DNA of 64,000 nt. Origin: Lophius americanus. Taxonomy: Eukaryota > Chordata > Actinopteri > Lophiiformes > Lophiidae. The stretch's first letter is position 1. Every line of letters starts with the position of its first letter. The translations under genes and the position numbers were made by a program. Location of the stretch: NCBI GenBank assembly GCA_037951165.1, contig JBBDHG010000008.1:3467501-3531500 (forward strand), given 5' to 3'. Below, in pieces: positions 21,130 to 34,775 of the stretch. The notes below the pieces were generated by a model. That model was not told the origin of the DNA. It did not search any database and saw only the letters and a list, made by a program, of their open reading frames with translations.

Positions 21130-22420
21130 ATTGACGACACCATTAGCATTTAAAGAAAAATGCAAATTCCATGAAAATGTATAACGTTTATCCATTCATA
21201 TAAACCAAATTTTGACTAAATCGGCTCAATGGTAAAGAAATTATGGCCCAAAAACTTTTGTAGGTAAAGCCTCCCCCAGAAATATACAACTGGCTTTCCC
21301 AAAATCAATCCAATTCTACCCCGTAGAAGTAAAGTAGAATCTATGGTAGTAGAAAGTTTGAAAATGATCCATTAAAGTTTTTGTGGTATGTCTGTAAAAA
21401 CAAGTTTTTAATGAGAAGAAAAGAAAGTAAAATGGGAACCTTTAGAGTTTAATATGATATATACAAAATCAGACCAGTGCTTGTAAATTTAATTGCGCAA
21501 AAGTTGCAATAGAGCTCCGCCTAGTGTCAGAAATATGCGATTGATCTCTACCAAAATCAATCCAGTTCTCTGTCACATGAAGGTCTATATGGGCTTAAAT
21601 TTGGAAATGATCAATGGAATAGTTTTTGAGTTATGTACAGAAAGCCGTGCATTTATTAAAAAAGGTCCCCCTAATAAGGGAAATATGAACTACAAGACAG
21701 ATATATGATATTTACAAGAAAGACCTCCTCGAAGCGATTCATATGCACTAAATTTGGACTCAATGAGACTAGTGGTTAGGGACTTATGTCCTAAAAAGAT
21801 TGGTTTTTGAAAAAAGATTCCCCTCTTGAGTACAATATCAACGACTAGAGTAAAGTCTAAAATTTTATACATAAAGATATATATCAACAAGACGATTCAT
21901 ATACACCAAATTTGGATTTAATTGGAGGAACGATTGAAATATGATGGCCAGTGAACGTTTGGATATAAAGCTGCCCCTAGTGTACTGTTTTCTTACTCGC
22001 ACTAAAGTCAATTGGGATTAAAAGTTTGAAAATGATCCGTAAAAAATTTGGGGTACTGCATGTCTGGAAAACTGTGTTTTGTAAATAAAAAAAGAAGCTC
22101 CCGTAGAGGGTAAAATGTGAACTTTAAGAGTAAAATATGTGCATATGTAAAAGACTAATTGACTCCTTGACAAATTGCATATGCACCAAGTTTGGAGTAA
22201 ATCAGATGAACGGTTGAGAAATTATGGCCCGAAAACGTTTTGACATGAAGCTCCTCCCCTATTGTGGGAATATAAATCTTAATATACCAATACCAATCTT
22301 ACCAGAAAATTAATAGTGCTCTTCCTATGTCTAGGTTGGTTTAAAATTTGAACACGATCCAGGAAATGTTATTGGGTTCTGTCTAAAGAGCTGTGTCTTA
22401 ATTTAAAAAAATTCCTTTAT
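21130..22420 (+). repeat. Diverged tandem array, ~283-bp units (intron 7)
   Basis: Recurring landmarks in order: TATGCACCAAATTTGG, AATTATGGCCCGAAAAC, AAAGCTCCCCCTAGTG, a TTGAAAATGATCC segment, TATGTCTGGAAAAC and AGTAAAATATGAAC. CACCAAATTTGG-like motifs lie at about 21903 and 22183 and the CTCC-type motif at about 21968 and 22249, giving a period near 281 bp. Earlier units are partly deleted. About four units. No coding potential. Confidence 0.7.
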
Positions 22421-22424
22421 GCAG

Positions 22425-22510
22425 GCATGACCAACTTGAGGCTCATAGGCCACATCCAACCCGTAAAACAATTTTGAGGCCAGAGTCGCCGGCTATAGAA
22501 AGTAGATATC
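22425..22510. mobile_element. hAT-like element end (possible)
   Basis: CATGACCAACTTGAGGCTCA, TAGGCCACATCCAACCCG and CAATTTTGAGGCC resemble a hAT non-autonomous terminus. The other end was not found. Confidence 0.35.
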
Positions 22511-25500
22511 TGACACTGTATTCAGATATCAGCGTTTTCCCAGTCACTATTTAGGTTAACCCCTTAGAAGATATGGTACAGAGTCCGGGAGGGTACATCG
22601 ATGAAAAACAATATTTATTAAAACGCCAATTATTAAGCGTATTAGTAAGTTGCATGCGTATGTAAGTAAATAAAACACACACTTTTCAATTAACTGGCGC
22701 GTGTTGACTAGCCGTTGAACATGTGTCAGTGCCGTTGCGTTAAAAACCAGAAAACATTTAGTTTAGTTAGTTAGCCTACATTTAATTTGAAATGCGTATA
22801 GAGGCTATTTATACACCTGACTGTTTTCTGAGGCCGCTCCTGACTCCAGTAACAGATGCGAGGAGCAACAGTCTACTTTTATCGTTTCATTTTGGCAATA
22901 GAAACGGCTAAATCAGCCTGCCATTTATCAAGGGTTATTTAAAGTTCCTTTTTGTTGATATTGTTAATTAAAAACTGTTATGTAGATGTACCTTGAAAAA
23001 TATAGTTTTCTGGCTTTTCATTACATATTATTCCGTTAACCAATATTTATAGAGAAATTATTTATGTATATGCAATATTACGTACATAAATACAATTAAA
23101 ATTATTTTAAAATACATTTTCATTATTTCTTCTAACTCACAATTTCACAGTTTCAGTGAAATACATTTAATTGAAAATACTAGTTCAGTCCTGGTTCAAG
23201 AATGAATTTGAACTCTTTAAAGACTAAGGGGGGCCCGTTCAAACATGATGGTTTACTAAACAGAAAAGGATAGTAAAACTAACCTGGAATGATTATTACT
23301 ATTAGCTCCTACTGATAGTATCCCTGGTAAGACCATGCAAAGTATAGTACCGTGTATGACAGTGCAGGTCCTGGTGCAGTTAGTAATATTTCTGCTCCCA
23401 CAAATAATTTGTTAATTCCCCTCAGGATCACCTTAAACACAACAGCCTGAAACACAACATTTAACTTAGAAGCCAAACAGATTACACAGAAGTTGGAATT
23501 CATGGTCAAATATCAATTAATATTTTGGAAAAGTTACCTGTTATTTTAAGCTTAAGCTTTAAGGTCACTGAACAGTCATAAAAAATTAAAATAACAATCA
23601 TTGCATTATTATTGATATTATTATTATTTTATTGTATAATAAATGTTGTCGATAATGATGATGCCACATTAAATTAATTATTGTAAGGATAAAAACTATT
23701 TTTTGTTGTATATTAAAAACATTATTATCATAAATAATATGTTGATGTAAAAAAAAAAAATTGGGTGCAGTCAGAAGGTCCAATAGCCATGGACCAAATA
23801 CTTGAAGACGAGTTAGGCTATTTAAACAGCAACCAGTTGCAGGTGTCCTTGGTTTTGAACAAGATATTGTAGATATATAGGATGGTTTAATTAAAACTAG
23901 CCCAAAAACATACATATGAATAATTAAGGGACTAAATACAACTCCCTCACAACAGACCATGTGCTGTGCTTGGCAAGACCTAAATTCCATTGAACCATGG
24001 ACTTTAAAACATGTGCGATAGAACATTTGAATAGGGCCCGTTCTCAACTCAAAGCCCATGGAAGGACAGGTGATTTTCCTTATGCACAATTTTTCTGCAG
24101 CAGCAGATTTTTCTACAGCATAACAGCATTGCTGCATTATCCAGAACCATTAGAGGAAAAGATAGACTAGATATAGCTCGTACGACAAAGGCGTAGTCTC
24201 CAGAAGCCCAGAGATATCAAGCTGTTTTGAAAACATATTATTTACACATTTTCCTTACTTGATTTATTCATCATAGCCTTTTTACTTTTCTAGTTGTTTT
24301 TGGTGTATAGTGGTTATTTTCTCACTTTCTTTGTTGGTAAGGACTTCCCTCCTCTTTAGACGCTGAGTGGCTGTAGCTGAGGCCAACTGACGATTTATCA
24401 TGGTCTTTAAAGCCCTGATTGGCACTGGTGTGGAGGCCAGTGGGTCATACTACAGCAATGTGTGTGTCGAAACCTGTGCTTTGAGTAGATGTATTACTTT
24501 CTTTAGGAAAGTTTGAATACTTAATTAACTGTTGTGTATTTTTGGTTTAACTTTGTTTTCTGCTTTTGTTGCAGAGTGGCTTTATTCTGAAGACCTGAGC
24601 TTGAAACAATTCATGCAAAAAACTTCCATTTAGCTGGAATAAACACTCAGGGACGCAGAGGTAAGTTCTCAGCTATTGTATATGCATTCCAGTTAATTTG
24701 CCTACCTCTGACAGTTTGTGTGTCCTTTCATGTATTTATTTTTAGTTTCTTGTTTACATTGTGATACAACTTTAAATGTTTTTCAGTTAGTTTGGTGAAT
24801 GTTGCTACAAACCTCCATTTGACATAGGTGATTGGATATGGTCACTTTTTGGATGACATGTTGCGTTAAATATTGATCAATGTATCTACTTAAAAGTCCA
24901 TTTCAAACTAGACAGAAACATGTCTTTTCTTTGCATCAACAAAACAAAAATTATGTTGGGTGATGTGGAAAAAAAATGTCCATAGTTGGCTCATAATTGT
25001 AAGAACAGCCTAAATATAGACAAACACAACAGCATGTTCCCATTTCACTAAGGCACAGAGCTGCTTGAACCCATGTCACTGTCTTTAGCTGTCTTAATTC
25101 ACAGCTTATTTTCAACAGGAGATGTGCCCTGGGCCATGCTTCCCCCAGCGTCTCACCCTGTTTGTCCTCCACCACAAAAAAATGGCCCATACAGTGGCCA
25201 CCTGTTCCAGTTATAGTCTATTTTTAAAATGTAATTAAAATGTAATTAATCATGAAATGTAATTTATCGACCCTGGACAGTGCTGGGCTGAGTCCTCGAC
25301 AGACACATGTATCTGACAAAAAGTTAAGGAGTATGAGAGATGAAATACATGCATGAGACAAAAGCTGAAGTGGCAGAGCGGAAACAATACTGGACAGATT
25401 CCCATTTCCAGTCATATATTTGAATATATACTATGTCCTGTGTATGAAAGTGTCCATATTATGGTTCATATTATAAACAGATCTCTCTCCCTCTCTATAT

Positions 25501-26478
25501 ATGTATATCGATATCCGAGTAGAATGTTAATTGTTTGCCTTACCCTTTTTTTCCCTTCTGTACTGTCTGCCGTGCGTTCCATTATATGCACAATATATTC
25601 TTTGCACAATATTTGCCATGTGTAACATGCTACAATCTTGTTATCATCAATGCAGTTGCTTTCTGCATATTCAGGCTATAATCTATATCTAGGCCTGAAT
25701 ATCCCACCCCCAAAATTATACAATCCCCGACGGTGTTATGTTTTTTACTGTCGCCATTCACTGTGTCTATTTAAAATGATTCAAACCATGAGTAAACACT
25801 ATTTTTTAGTTTTCTGTTTGTATGTATCAGTATTTCCCACAGGATTTAGAAAGACTTTGGGGGATGAACCTCAGACGTTCTATGGGGTTCAAAGGACATG
25901 CATCCCATGGTCCTTTTGAAGTTAAATGCATTAATCTGGTATCTTCATGAGAGCAAAATTAAGAGGCTATGTGCTCCTTAAACCATTTTTTTCTCCAGTT
26001 AACAATCTAATATAATCAACATATTGGTTGTATTGACAGTAATAGTGACATGACAAAAATTCACGCACAGGGCATGGTGAATGGAATTCAACGCAGTTCA
26101 CAATGAATAAAAAATAAATAAATACATAAACAAACATGAACACTCTGTGTTCAAGTACTGAAAGTACTATATTACTTGAATATATAAAAACATAGTGACA
26201 CGTATGTAGCCACAACACTCCGCCTCGTCCAGTAAGTGACATAGAATGGAATTATGTATTCTGCGTGGGGCAACGCGGAAGGGAACCTCGTTGCAATTAC
26301 GACAGACAATGGGGTTTGTGGAAGGTGATTCGCTGCTATATTCTTTCTGTGGGTTATAAATGATAATGTCTACATGTTTTAATATATGTTGTTGTATATG
26401 CCTTGTTTTTTCTCCTTTTCTTTTCTGATGCTGTTAAGCACTTTGCTACATTTGTTTGAAACGCGACATTAGTTGATT

Positions 26479-26545
26479 ACAAATATATATATATATATAT
26501 ATATATTTATGTACATATGTACATATATATATATATTTATATTTG
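26479..26545. repeat. (TA)n microsatellite
   Basis: Alternating TA with TATGTACATATGTACATA in the middle. Confidence 0.9.
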
Positions 26546-26560
26546 TGTATATAGAATAGA

Positions 26561-26610
26561 AAGAACAATTAGTAACCAATTAATTGTTCTTATAACCAAT
26601 AAGAACAATT
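26561..26610. repeat. Triple inverted-repeat cluster
   Basis: AAGAACAATT at 26561-26570 and again at 26601-26610, with the reverse complement AATTGTTCTT at 26582-26591 between them. The central copy pairs best with the right copy (12 bp, loop AACCA). Confidence 0.9.
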
Positions 26611-29106
26611 GGTTCTACATATTGGAGAGGGGGGGGAGATAGGCCATAAAATAATCGTTCATTAATCGTGATAGAGGTAAAAGGTTAAATTAATACTGAT
26701 ATTGATTTGAGGTCATATCTCCCAGGCCTAAGTAGGGTATTCATTTGAGCCATCAAAATAGTGGTTACATATACGTGAAAAGAAAAAATGTATTCAGGAT
26801 TCTATCATGATTCCCTGACATACTATTCCTTTCACTGGTGTTAAAACTCACCTACTATCCCTCCCTAAAGAAAGCGAGTTTCCCCTGATGCCCATCTCAA
26901 GCAAAACAACATCCCCTGCTGCCCCTCTCTCTTAAAACAGTGGCCTTAATTTTACTTTATTATAAGTCAGTCATGGCGAGGAGACTGAGCCCTGATGACA
27001 TAAGCTAATACAAATTTTTAGTCCTATCATATAGTATCTCCTCCTTTTTAGCGACTTCTTAGTGTGTCTTTCTGTCTTGTCTGTCTGTCTAACGTTACCA
27101 TTAGATCAACTTAGCTTCTGTTCATTTTCAAAGATAATTCTGTTTTTTGCTGTCCAACATCGATAATGATCAAATTATGTCTTGACAAGGACCCGCAAAG
27201 CAAAAAAACATCGTTAACCATCATTAATGTTTAAGTTTGCAAATATTCTTTGCTCATTATTAGACTGTGGTGGGCCTCTGGAGACTGGAAGAAAGAAACA
27301 GGAGGTTGCAAAATAAAAAAGGGAGTCGCATTGACTTTTAAACGCTATCTGGAGCCCTGAATAACATGTGACTATGGGGAAGATTCAGTCTGCCTTAACT
27401 TTTCTGAACATATTGGCAGGCAAAATCAAAAAAGCACAGAAAAAGTTGACTTTTCTAGAACAGGGGTATTCCCTTATGACAAAGGTTGTGGGTGGATCAA
27501 ACTTCTTGGTGTACTTTTTCACGCTGAAAGAAACTAATTGAAGGTGTTGCATATAAATATGAATGTTCTGAGTTTCCTGACATTGAGATTGATTGACTAA
27601 AATTTACAGTTTTTTCAATTAATCAACAAAGTGTTTTATCCATAAAATGTTTTACTAATTAACAATTCAAAGACACTAAATTGACTATCACATCTGAAAA
27701 AGAAAAGCAGCAAAGTTGAATATTTCCAAAGGTGGAACAAGGACATGAAATCGGGCCTTTTAGTTATATAGTTGTAATAGTAATAATCTATTGTCAATCA
27801 ACTGCAGTGAAATAAATGAATAAATATTGCTACTAGACATAGATCAGTATTGAGATAACAAGCCTCTATCTTGTTATATAGAAGCAATGTGTATATAAAA
27901 ATGGATACTGGGTATGGGGTATCAAAGGATAGGGACATTGTTTGTGATGTAACCAGGATCACATTGGTAATTGGTGATTTGAGGGTAAACGTGGTGAGCT
28001 GAGGTACGGTAAGGTTGCAAGATGACCTTTCAGTAGCAGCATTCATGACTTAACCACAAAATTGAGTAGGAAAATTGGTGGTCTATTCACATCAAATATG
28101 ACGCTTCATACTGTTAATTATATTGGAGCTCTTGATGATGCTTCAAGTGAACAGTTGGACCCAGATGTACCTGGCCTGAGAAAACCCCCCCAAATATTTC
28201 TTCTACAAAGGCTGCCAAACTGTACCCCACCGAGCGAAATTGAATGCAATTCTTGTGCGGTATGTCAACATAAAAGAAAACTGCAGCAGTGAATCAACAA
28301 TACACAGGACACTGAATATGAAATTACAGGCCCTAAAAAAAATATTGATTAGAATTTCACCGGGTTAGCCTGAAAGAAAAACTCTAACACATATATGGTG
28401 AAAACACATAAAATTACTAATAGATGTGTTTATACTAGAACCAAAATAGTTTCCATTTGGGCTTGAAGGAATTTTTCCTTCACAATAGATCATTTTTGAA
28501 AATAAAAAGAAAGATAGGTGTGGGTAATATGAAAAAAAATTAAGATTCTGACTTACGAGATAGAAATGAAATGATTCAAATTTGACCTTACCATAAGAAA
28601 AATTTACTCTCACTTTGATTGGAAAAACAATTTCCCAAACTGTGTAAAACGATGAACGAAAATATAGTAATCATCATTCTTTCCATCTATTATATCCCAA
28701 ACATGCCCAGAGCCTAGGCATTATCAATTATATTTCTTAATTCATTCATTATATATCTTAATTTCATAGTACACTGTATGTTTATTCTATTCTATGTCAA
28801 ATAACATTCCCAGGTGGCTTTTCTGAGTCTGGTATTAACTGGTATTGTTTTAACCATCCTATGATGCAATCGAAATAGGACATCTTTAAGTACAGGTGTC
28901 AACACACCCAATGGGGACATGTTATAGATCAAATAAAATTTAAAAAATTGGGTTTCTTTACAAGTTGTTAATTGTAAAACATGTCAGGTAGGTGTTGAAT
29001 CACTTGTGCAGTCTGTGTCTAAAGTCTGTTCTACCTGTCATCATTTGAGTGTTTAAACAAACAAATTCCATTTTTACCAATTTACCCCGTATTTATAAAT
29101 AAAAAA

Positions 29107-29150
29107 TTTACCTTTTTAAATATTTGTTTAAAAAGGTAAACAAATATTTA
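29107..29150. repeat. Two interleaved inverted repeats (A-B-A'-B')
   Basis: TTTACCTTTTTAA at 29107-29119 pairs with 29128-29140. TAAATATTTGTTTA at 29117-29130 pairs with 29137-29150. Both are perfect and overlap, so only one stem can form at a time. Intron 7, about 260 bp upstream of exon 7's donor in genomic coordinates. Confidence 0.95.
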
Positions 29151-29412
29151 AATGTTGAACATTTATCAAATTCTTAAATATTTGATCCTCCTTTTAAACT
29201 GAGCAACATTTTCACATTTAGTCATTACTCTAATTTCCTCTATTATGTAGGCATTAATTCAAACTTAGAGGGAGGGAAGTGAAATTGATAAGTGTTCACT
29301 TACTACGTTCAGTGTGAGCTGCCAGACTCAAAGTGGTCCTCCTATAATTGGACTACCCAGAGAGGATGTTACAGAATGAAAAGCCTCAGTAAGGCCAATT
29401 TGAATGTCTTAC

Positions 29413-29523
29413 CTGGAAATAGAGGCCGGCGGTTGGCCGCGCCATCAGGTTGCTGAAGTGCTCATGGAAATTGTTGCTAAGGATATCTTGAGACATGGTC
29501 TCGTAGGGGTCAAACGCTTGTTC
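29413..29523 (-). CDS. sos2: sos2 exon 7, DH domain
   Basis: 37 codons (259-295), phase 0 at both ends, acceptor CATAG, donor CAG|GTAAGA. It encodes EQAFDPYETMSQDIL and HEHFSNLMARPTAGLYFQ. EQAFDPYE is an SOS-family DH signature. The 8414-bp intron 7 follows and carries a diverged tandem-repeat array. Confidence 0.96.
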
Positions 29524-29790
29524 CTATGTGAACATAGACAAGAGGTCACAAATAAATGTTGACACCTCTGACACTGACATTATTCTTAAATGATGGTGAA
29601 GGAGAGAACAAGCCAACATTAGATACATAGAAGAAAGTGTTTGAGCATAACATTTCCAGCATTTCATATTCGTACATTTTCTTACAAAATGCCTTTACTG
29701 TGGAGTTTTGATGAGATATTTTACATGTCATCAATTGTAAGTTGAAGACACGGCTTGAACAAGTGAGTGTTAGGTTTTAAAGTCTAGTAC

Positions 29791-29934
29791 CTCTGCTAGA
29801 TCTTCAAAGCAGCTGCCCACCAGAGGATGAGGACTGCCATCAGCCGTCATCTCCACAGCGTCCTCGATCAGTCCAAGCAACTTGACCGTCAACTCGTGGA
29901 TGTCCAGGATGTTACTGAAGATCACCTCCACATC
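29791..29934 (-). CDS. sos2: sos2 exon 6, DH domain
   Basis: 48 codons (211-258), phase 0 at both ends, acceptor TTCCAG, donor GAG|GTACTA. It encodes VIFSNILDIHELTVKLLGLI, then EDAVEMTADGSPHPLVG and SCFEDLAE, the conserved DH core. The +3 to +5 bases of the donor are less canonical than in neighbours. Intron 5 upstream is 9394 bp, the largest complete intron here. Intron 6 downstream is 267 bp. Confidence 0.96.
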
Positions 29935-30184
29935 CTGGAAAACCAAAAAACATGAGACACTGTATCTGCTTCACTGGCTAAAATGATTATCAACGATTTT
30001 TTGCTTGGAATTGAGTTCGCAATTCTCTCCACAATCCTCCCATTCAGCTTACATCATATTGTACTTTCTAATGTACATTTTAAATTAAAAAGCCCTGTGC
30101 ACTATCTGTGTGTAACACAGGTAGTTGTATGCGGATACTAATGGGTTAACTCCCACAGCTCTACTGTGCAGTAGAGCGCCACTG

Positions 30185-31091
30185 GGTGCGTATTTATGTC
30201 CAAGCCCGACTGAGTCTGGGAGACTACTGGTTGAGCCCGGCCCGAACTAAGCAGAACTTCTGTTTTTGAGTCCAAACCCGACCGTGTCCACCACAGTTAA
30301 CACTAGCTGAAACATTGTGTTTTCAAGCTGTCACACATTTGTTATTACTATGACTACCGCTCGTCTATTTACCCCGATTTCTTATGTTGCCAGAGTAAAT
30401 GACTGTAAAAGGGTTTGTTTTGGGCTTTGTGTCCTTATAGCAGGTGCTTGTGTGTAACTCATGGAACAAAGAGATACACACTAACATCGGCAATTATATA
30501 TATATATATACTTAAATTGGAGTCTAACCAATGACGAACTGGTTCGTTAGACTCTCCATCAAGCACTAATTCAAAATCTCTCCAAACTATTGGTTTCCCT
30601 GCATTATTTTTAGTAGTAGTAGAAGTTGCAGACATAATGGTTTAAGCTACTACTTTATCATTTACAGATAGACAAGCAGCAAATAGCCAATGCCGCGTTC
30701 AAGGGCTTATTGCACACGTGTTTTAAACGTGTATTGTATAAGCACGTGAAAAACACATCCAATACTGAAAAATGACAGGGGCCAACAGAGACAATAGATC
30801 CATTACTTCTAATTATTTTTACTCTTGAGTTTTTACTACGATACCTTGAAAGCATCATGTTGAATTGGCTATTTTAACCGAACGCGGCTTTGGCTATCCC
30901 TGACATGACAGAACCAAACTAGAACCGAACATAATTTCTGAATATTTGTCCAAAGAAGGCCCGAGTTTGAGACTATGGAACGAGCCTGATCCAAACCCGA
31001 TTGGCCTTCTGGTTTTTTATGTTCAAATGTGGCACGGCCCCTTCAGAGTCCAACGAGTCCAGACGGGCTCTGGTTGGATATCTACACCCTA
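30185..31091. mobile_element. hAT-like non-autonomous element (intron 5)
   Basis: Sub-terminal CCAAGCCCGAC...GAGCCCGGCCCG...AAACCCGACCG at the left and CCAAACCCGATTGG...GGCACGGCCCC...GGATATCTACACCCTAG at the right have the layout of a fish hAT family with GACCCGAACCC-type ends. No transposase is seen between. Confidence 0.45.
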
Positions 31092-33889
31092 GAAACTGTT
31101 GTGAAACAAAGGGAAAAAATAAAGTGGTCGAAGAGTTTAGAACATTTAAGAGACTATTCCTCCGGTTTCTGCTTATGCTACGTGATGTTAGCTCTCAAGC
31201 TACTCAACAGACCTCATAATTGACAAGTCTCTAATTTAGCTCTTCGCTTAGGCAAGCTAAAGCTTATCTTAGCACTTAGAAACTCCTATAATCCCCCATT
31301 GCACACAGTCACGAAATACCAATGAGGCTATGGTTTTAAAGGGCCAGACCTCGCTCGCCGTAAACATAAGTTGAGGCTTAGCTAGTAGGTTTTGCTGAAG
31401 CTCATGTTATGAATTAAAATGCTGGAGAATGGCCTTCGAAATAATATATATGTCTGAATCGAAATTGAGATCTTTCTTACTATTTATCGCCCAGCTCCAT
31501 CTGTAGGTGCAGGGCAACAAAATTAATCAAATTTAAATCTTGATCAGCGCTTTGGCCTCAAAAATTATAATAACATGATGAATTTGGAACTTAAAAAGGC
31601 TTCAAGGATCAAAGAATTTTTACGTAGACATACATGTCAGGGGAGAGACATTCAAATTACAGCTAGGTAAGGTCACCTGCAAGTATGAATGTGTATAGAT
31701 GTGTGAAAAAGTTTCAATGGCAGTATTAATAAACTGTATAATGTTTTGATATCATGTTGTGTTTTTTCATATAATGATGTGTGAAGTTCATACAATCATA
31801 TTTCAATATATCCTGGTGAGAACCTTCTGAATGCTCCCTTCACACAAAGATCAGCGGTGTGAGCAGGCACACATACAGCACATACCAACTATGATAGATT
31901 CTCCATAAGGGCAAGCGGTCAGAGATTGGTGAACACTGTTGGAGAAACAGTATGACAGGCCTCATACTACACATAAGGTCAGTAGAATAGACTATGCCGA
32001 CAGTCTCACTGTTAACAATAAAATATAAAATCAGATTCTGCAAGACTCAAGTGTTTTCTGTAAAATGTTTTTGATTAAGTGTTGGGACAAAGTATTTTGT
32101 CTTTTCCCAAACATTACAGTCAAGATAACCAATTGTGGTTTGAGCAAAACTTTTGAACGGAACAATAGGACTTGTAGTATAACCATAGCCTCAAACAATC
32201 ATCTAGTAGCTGGTTCCCCCTAAAATTTCCTTTAAGATCTGATAAAGGAAATAACTGGACGTCTTCTCGAACTTCTAATGGGTATGAAGCTCGAAACAGA
32301 TTGGGCTGCCGATCACGGCTCGAAAATGTATTCATTAAATTCACATAATCAGATCATTCATTGTCCTTGCCTGGTTATTTTTTTCTCCAGTTTGGCCTAT
32401 TTCAATTTTTCATGACTTTGAAAAAAATGTATTAAATAAGTAAAAATTTATTGCGAAATGTGATCAAGGATTCACCTCAAAATGTAATCAATTTGTCCTT
32501 CGACCAAGACCTCTCCATAAAATTTTATCTAAATCTTACACAAAGGTCTGCTGTCATTATTCTAGTTGGCAGTGGTAACGAGGTTACTTAACTAAATGAA
32601 AATAAATTGAAAGTGTTTTGCAGCAGTAGCGTGAAACAGAGTTCCCATTCTTGGGCTTCTGCCCTTTGATTTAAAAAAAAAAAATGCTAAAAACAAGGCC
32701 TGCCACAACAAGGGGCTCAATTTGCCTGAGGGAATCATTTGTCAAGCAGATGAGAACCTTCAAATATCACAGAATGATTATAACCTGCTTAAGTCTAAAT
32801 CCTGTCATTATTTGACACTATCATGACAATTCAGAATAATTTCTGATTAGGCTGTATTTCCAAAGACATAATTGATGTTATTTCTGCAAGGGCTGCAGAT
32901 GTTGCTCCTCTCAACATAATTACATGTTCTGCATTCCACTGGGCCTCACCAAGCTTTTTCTTCCTCACCCAAAGGACTCCACAAATTGCCAAACTAAAAA
33001 CATGCAAAGCCACACTGACCTCTTGAACTCAACTTTCCATATATATGTCATTTTGGAGGATTGGCAATTTACAAATTATTTAAGGACATGTTTATATCTA
33101 TAAATGTCAGTTACATCTTCTTTAAGCTGAATAACCAAAACCAACATTATGAAGTCTGTGTTTCAAAGATATTCTTGATCGTGATCAGAGTGAAATGATT
33201 ATAGAGTTGTAATCTTTAAATGTTCTTAATATTGATTTAGTTGAAATGGCTTTTTAATTAGGTTTATATTAGGCTGGAACTTCACTGTCTGTGTATAAGC
33301 TTGGCTTAGTGTAAGTTGTCCACAGTTACTGTATCAACACAACAGCTAAAAAAAGTTAAAATCTAATTTAAAATCTAAATAAATCTGATGGTTGGTGGTT
33401 CCATATCTGGTGACTGATTTCTTCTGCAATATGGAACTACAGCTCATTATATGTTTTTAATACCCAACAGTTTGAATCTTAAAATGAGTGTCTGTGAAAA
33501 ATAAAATAAAAAGTGATTGTTCTAAGTAATTGCAATCAATACTCAAAACTCCCTAAAAAACCAGGCGCTATTCCTTACAACTGCCCAATTTGTAAAACAA
33601 AATATTAACAAACATTTCTTAAAAATACATGCAGTTTGACTTTGTAGCGGATTTGTGTGATTGTGTGTTAGCTTGTGACTTACATGACAGACATAAAATA
33701 GACAAACAAGGACAAAAAGACAGGCAGGAACGAAAAAAGCCATAACCTTACAGAACTTTGTGGATAAACTGCGCTAATGTTGGTCGGTTCCATTTACGAA
33801 AAATCAGATTCTTAAGTCTAAACTACTAAAGAGCCAGATGTTCTGCGAGCAAAATTACTGTTCTTGATCCTTTGACCAACAGTCTGGGC
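31092..33889 (-). other. Part of sos2 intron 5 without assigned elements
   Basis: No coding signal. Near 31455-31500 a CTGAATCGAAATTGAGATC...TATCGCCCAGCTCC stretch resembles another degenerate hAT end. Otherwise AT-rich sequence. Confidence 0.45.
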
Positions 33890-34460
33890 ATTTATCTTGA
33901 ACGGAATTATTATAGCCCCAAAAACTCAAGGACATTATGGAATCATCTTCGCCACCGCAATTTCCTTGTTTTAGCTCGATAACTCCATAACTATATCGTG
34001 TAACATTTTCCAAATTTTAGATCCACAGACTATAGTGTGAGGAAGAACTGAAGAGTTTTTCTGACAGTAGGGGGGGCTTTATCAGCAAAAATTATCAGGC
34101 CCTAACCTGTCAATCATTGGTCCCATTTAATCCAAATTTGGTGTATATGAATCAACTCAAGGAGAGCTATCTTTTAAATATCATATTTTACTTTAGTAGT
34201 TACTTATTTTACTCTTTAGGGGGAACTTTGTTTTAGGAAACTACAACAACACTATTTCTGGACATAACTCAAAAAATATTTTATGATTGCTTTCATTTAA
34301 ATTTTATACCTAAATAAACCTTAGTGCGATAAAGAACTTAGTTGATTTTGGGAATGGTCTGTTGAATAGATTTGACACTTTGCCACCAAAGAGTTTTTGG
34401 CCATTAATTCTCAATTATATGTTTGATTTTGTCAAAATTTGGTGAATATGATTCGACTGA
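33890..34460 (-). repeat. ~283-bp repeat family, inverse orientation (intron 5)
   Basis: On the minus strand this shows the same landmarks as the 21-22 kb array: CACCAAATTTTGAC/ATACACCAAATTTGG, a CCAAAAAC-type segment, TTATGTCCAGAAA and CCCCCTAAAGAGTAAAAT. About two degenerate units. Confidence 0.6.
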
Positions 34461-34489
34461 AGAAGATTCATTCATATCCTGTTCAGTGT

Positions 34490-34775
34490 TGCGGGTGGCT
34501 GGAGCCTATCCCATCTGAAATCGAGCAAGAGGCGGGGTACACCCAGGATGAGTTGCCGGTTCATCACAGGGTCTACCTATAGAGACATTAAACCACTCAC
34601 ACTTACATTCACTCCTTCGGCCAATTTTAGTGTCACCTATTCAGCTATTTTGCATATTTTTGGGACCGTGGGAGGAAGCTGGAGTTCCCAGAGAGAACCC
34701 ACGCAGACACAGGGAGAACATGCAAACTCCACACAGAAAGGCTGGCAGAGGTGGATTCGTACCCAACTGTTGGGT
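34490..34775 (+). mobile_element. Fish non-LTR retrotransposon 3' fragment (Expander/RTE-type)
   Basis: GGCTGGAGCCTATCCCATCT, AGAGGCGGGGTACACCC, GGGACCGTGGGAGGAAGCTG, GAGAGAACCCACGCAGACAC and GGGAGAACATGCAAACTCCA form a very common teleost repeat. The class name is from memory; the family itself is clear. Confidence 0.7.

Larger units (their letters stand above)
22511..29412 (-). other. Rest of sos2 intron 7
   Basis: AT-rich intron sequence. It includes (TA)n at 26479-26545, a hairpin cluster at 26561-26610, an ATT-rich patch at 23600-23650, and near 26690-26730 a TTGAGGTCATATCTCCCAGG stretch like a degenerate hAT end. A 179-codon minus-strand open frame at 23598-24137 has no recognisable domain. 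Confidence 0.5.

Noticed and set aside
23598..24137. 179-codon minus-strand open frame in intron 7
   Set aside because: Its composition changes midway from mixed to Ile/His-rich AT sequence, no domain is recognisable and no splice or start context supports it. A fragment of an unknown repeat remains possible.
24560..24680. Plus-strand GCAGAGGTAAGTTCTC, resembling an exon end with splice donor
   Set aside because: No open reading frame or homologous protein text precedes it.
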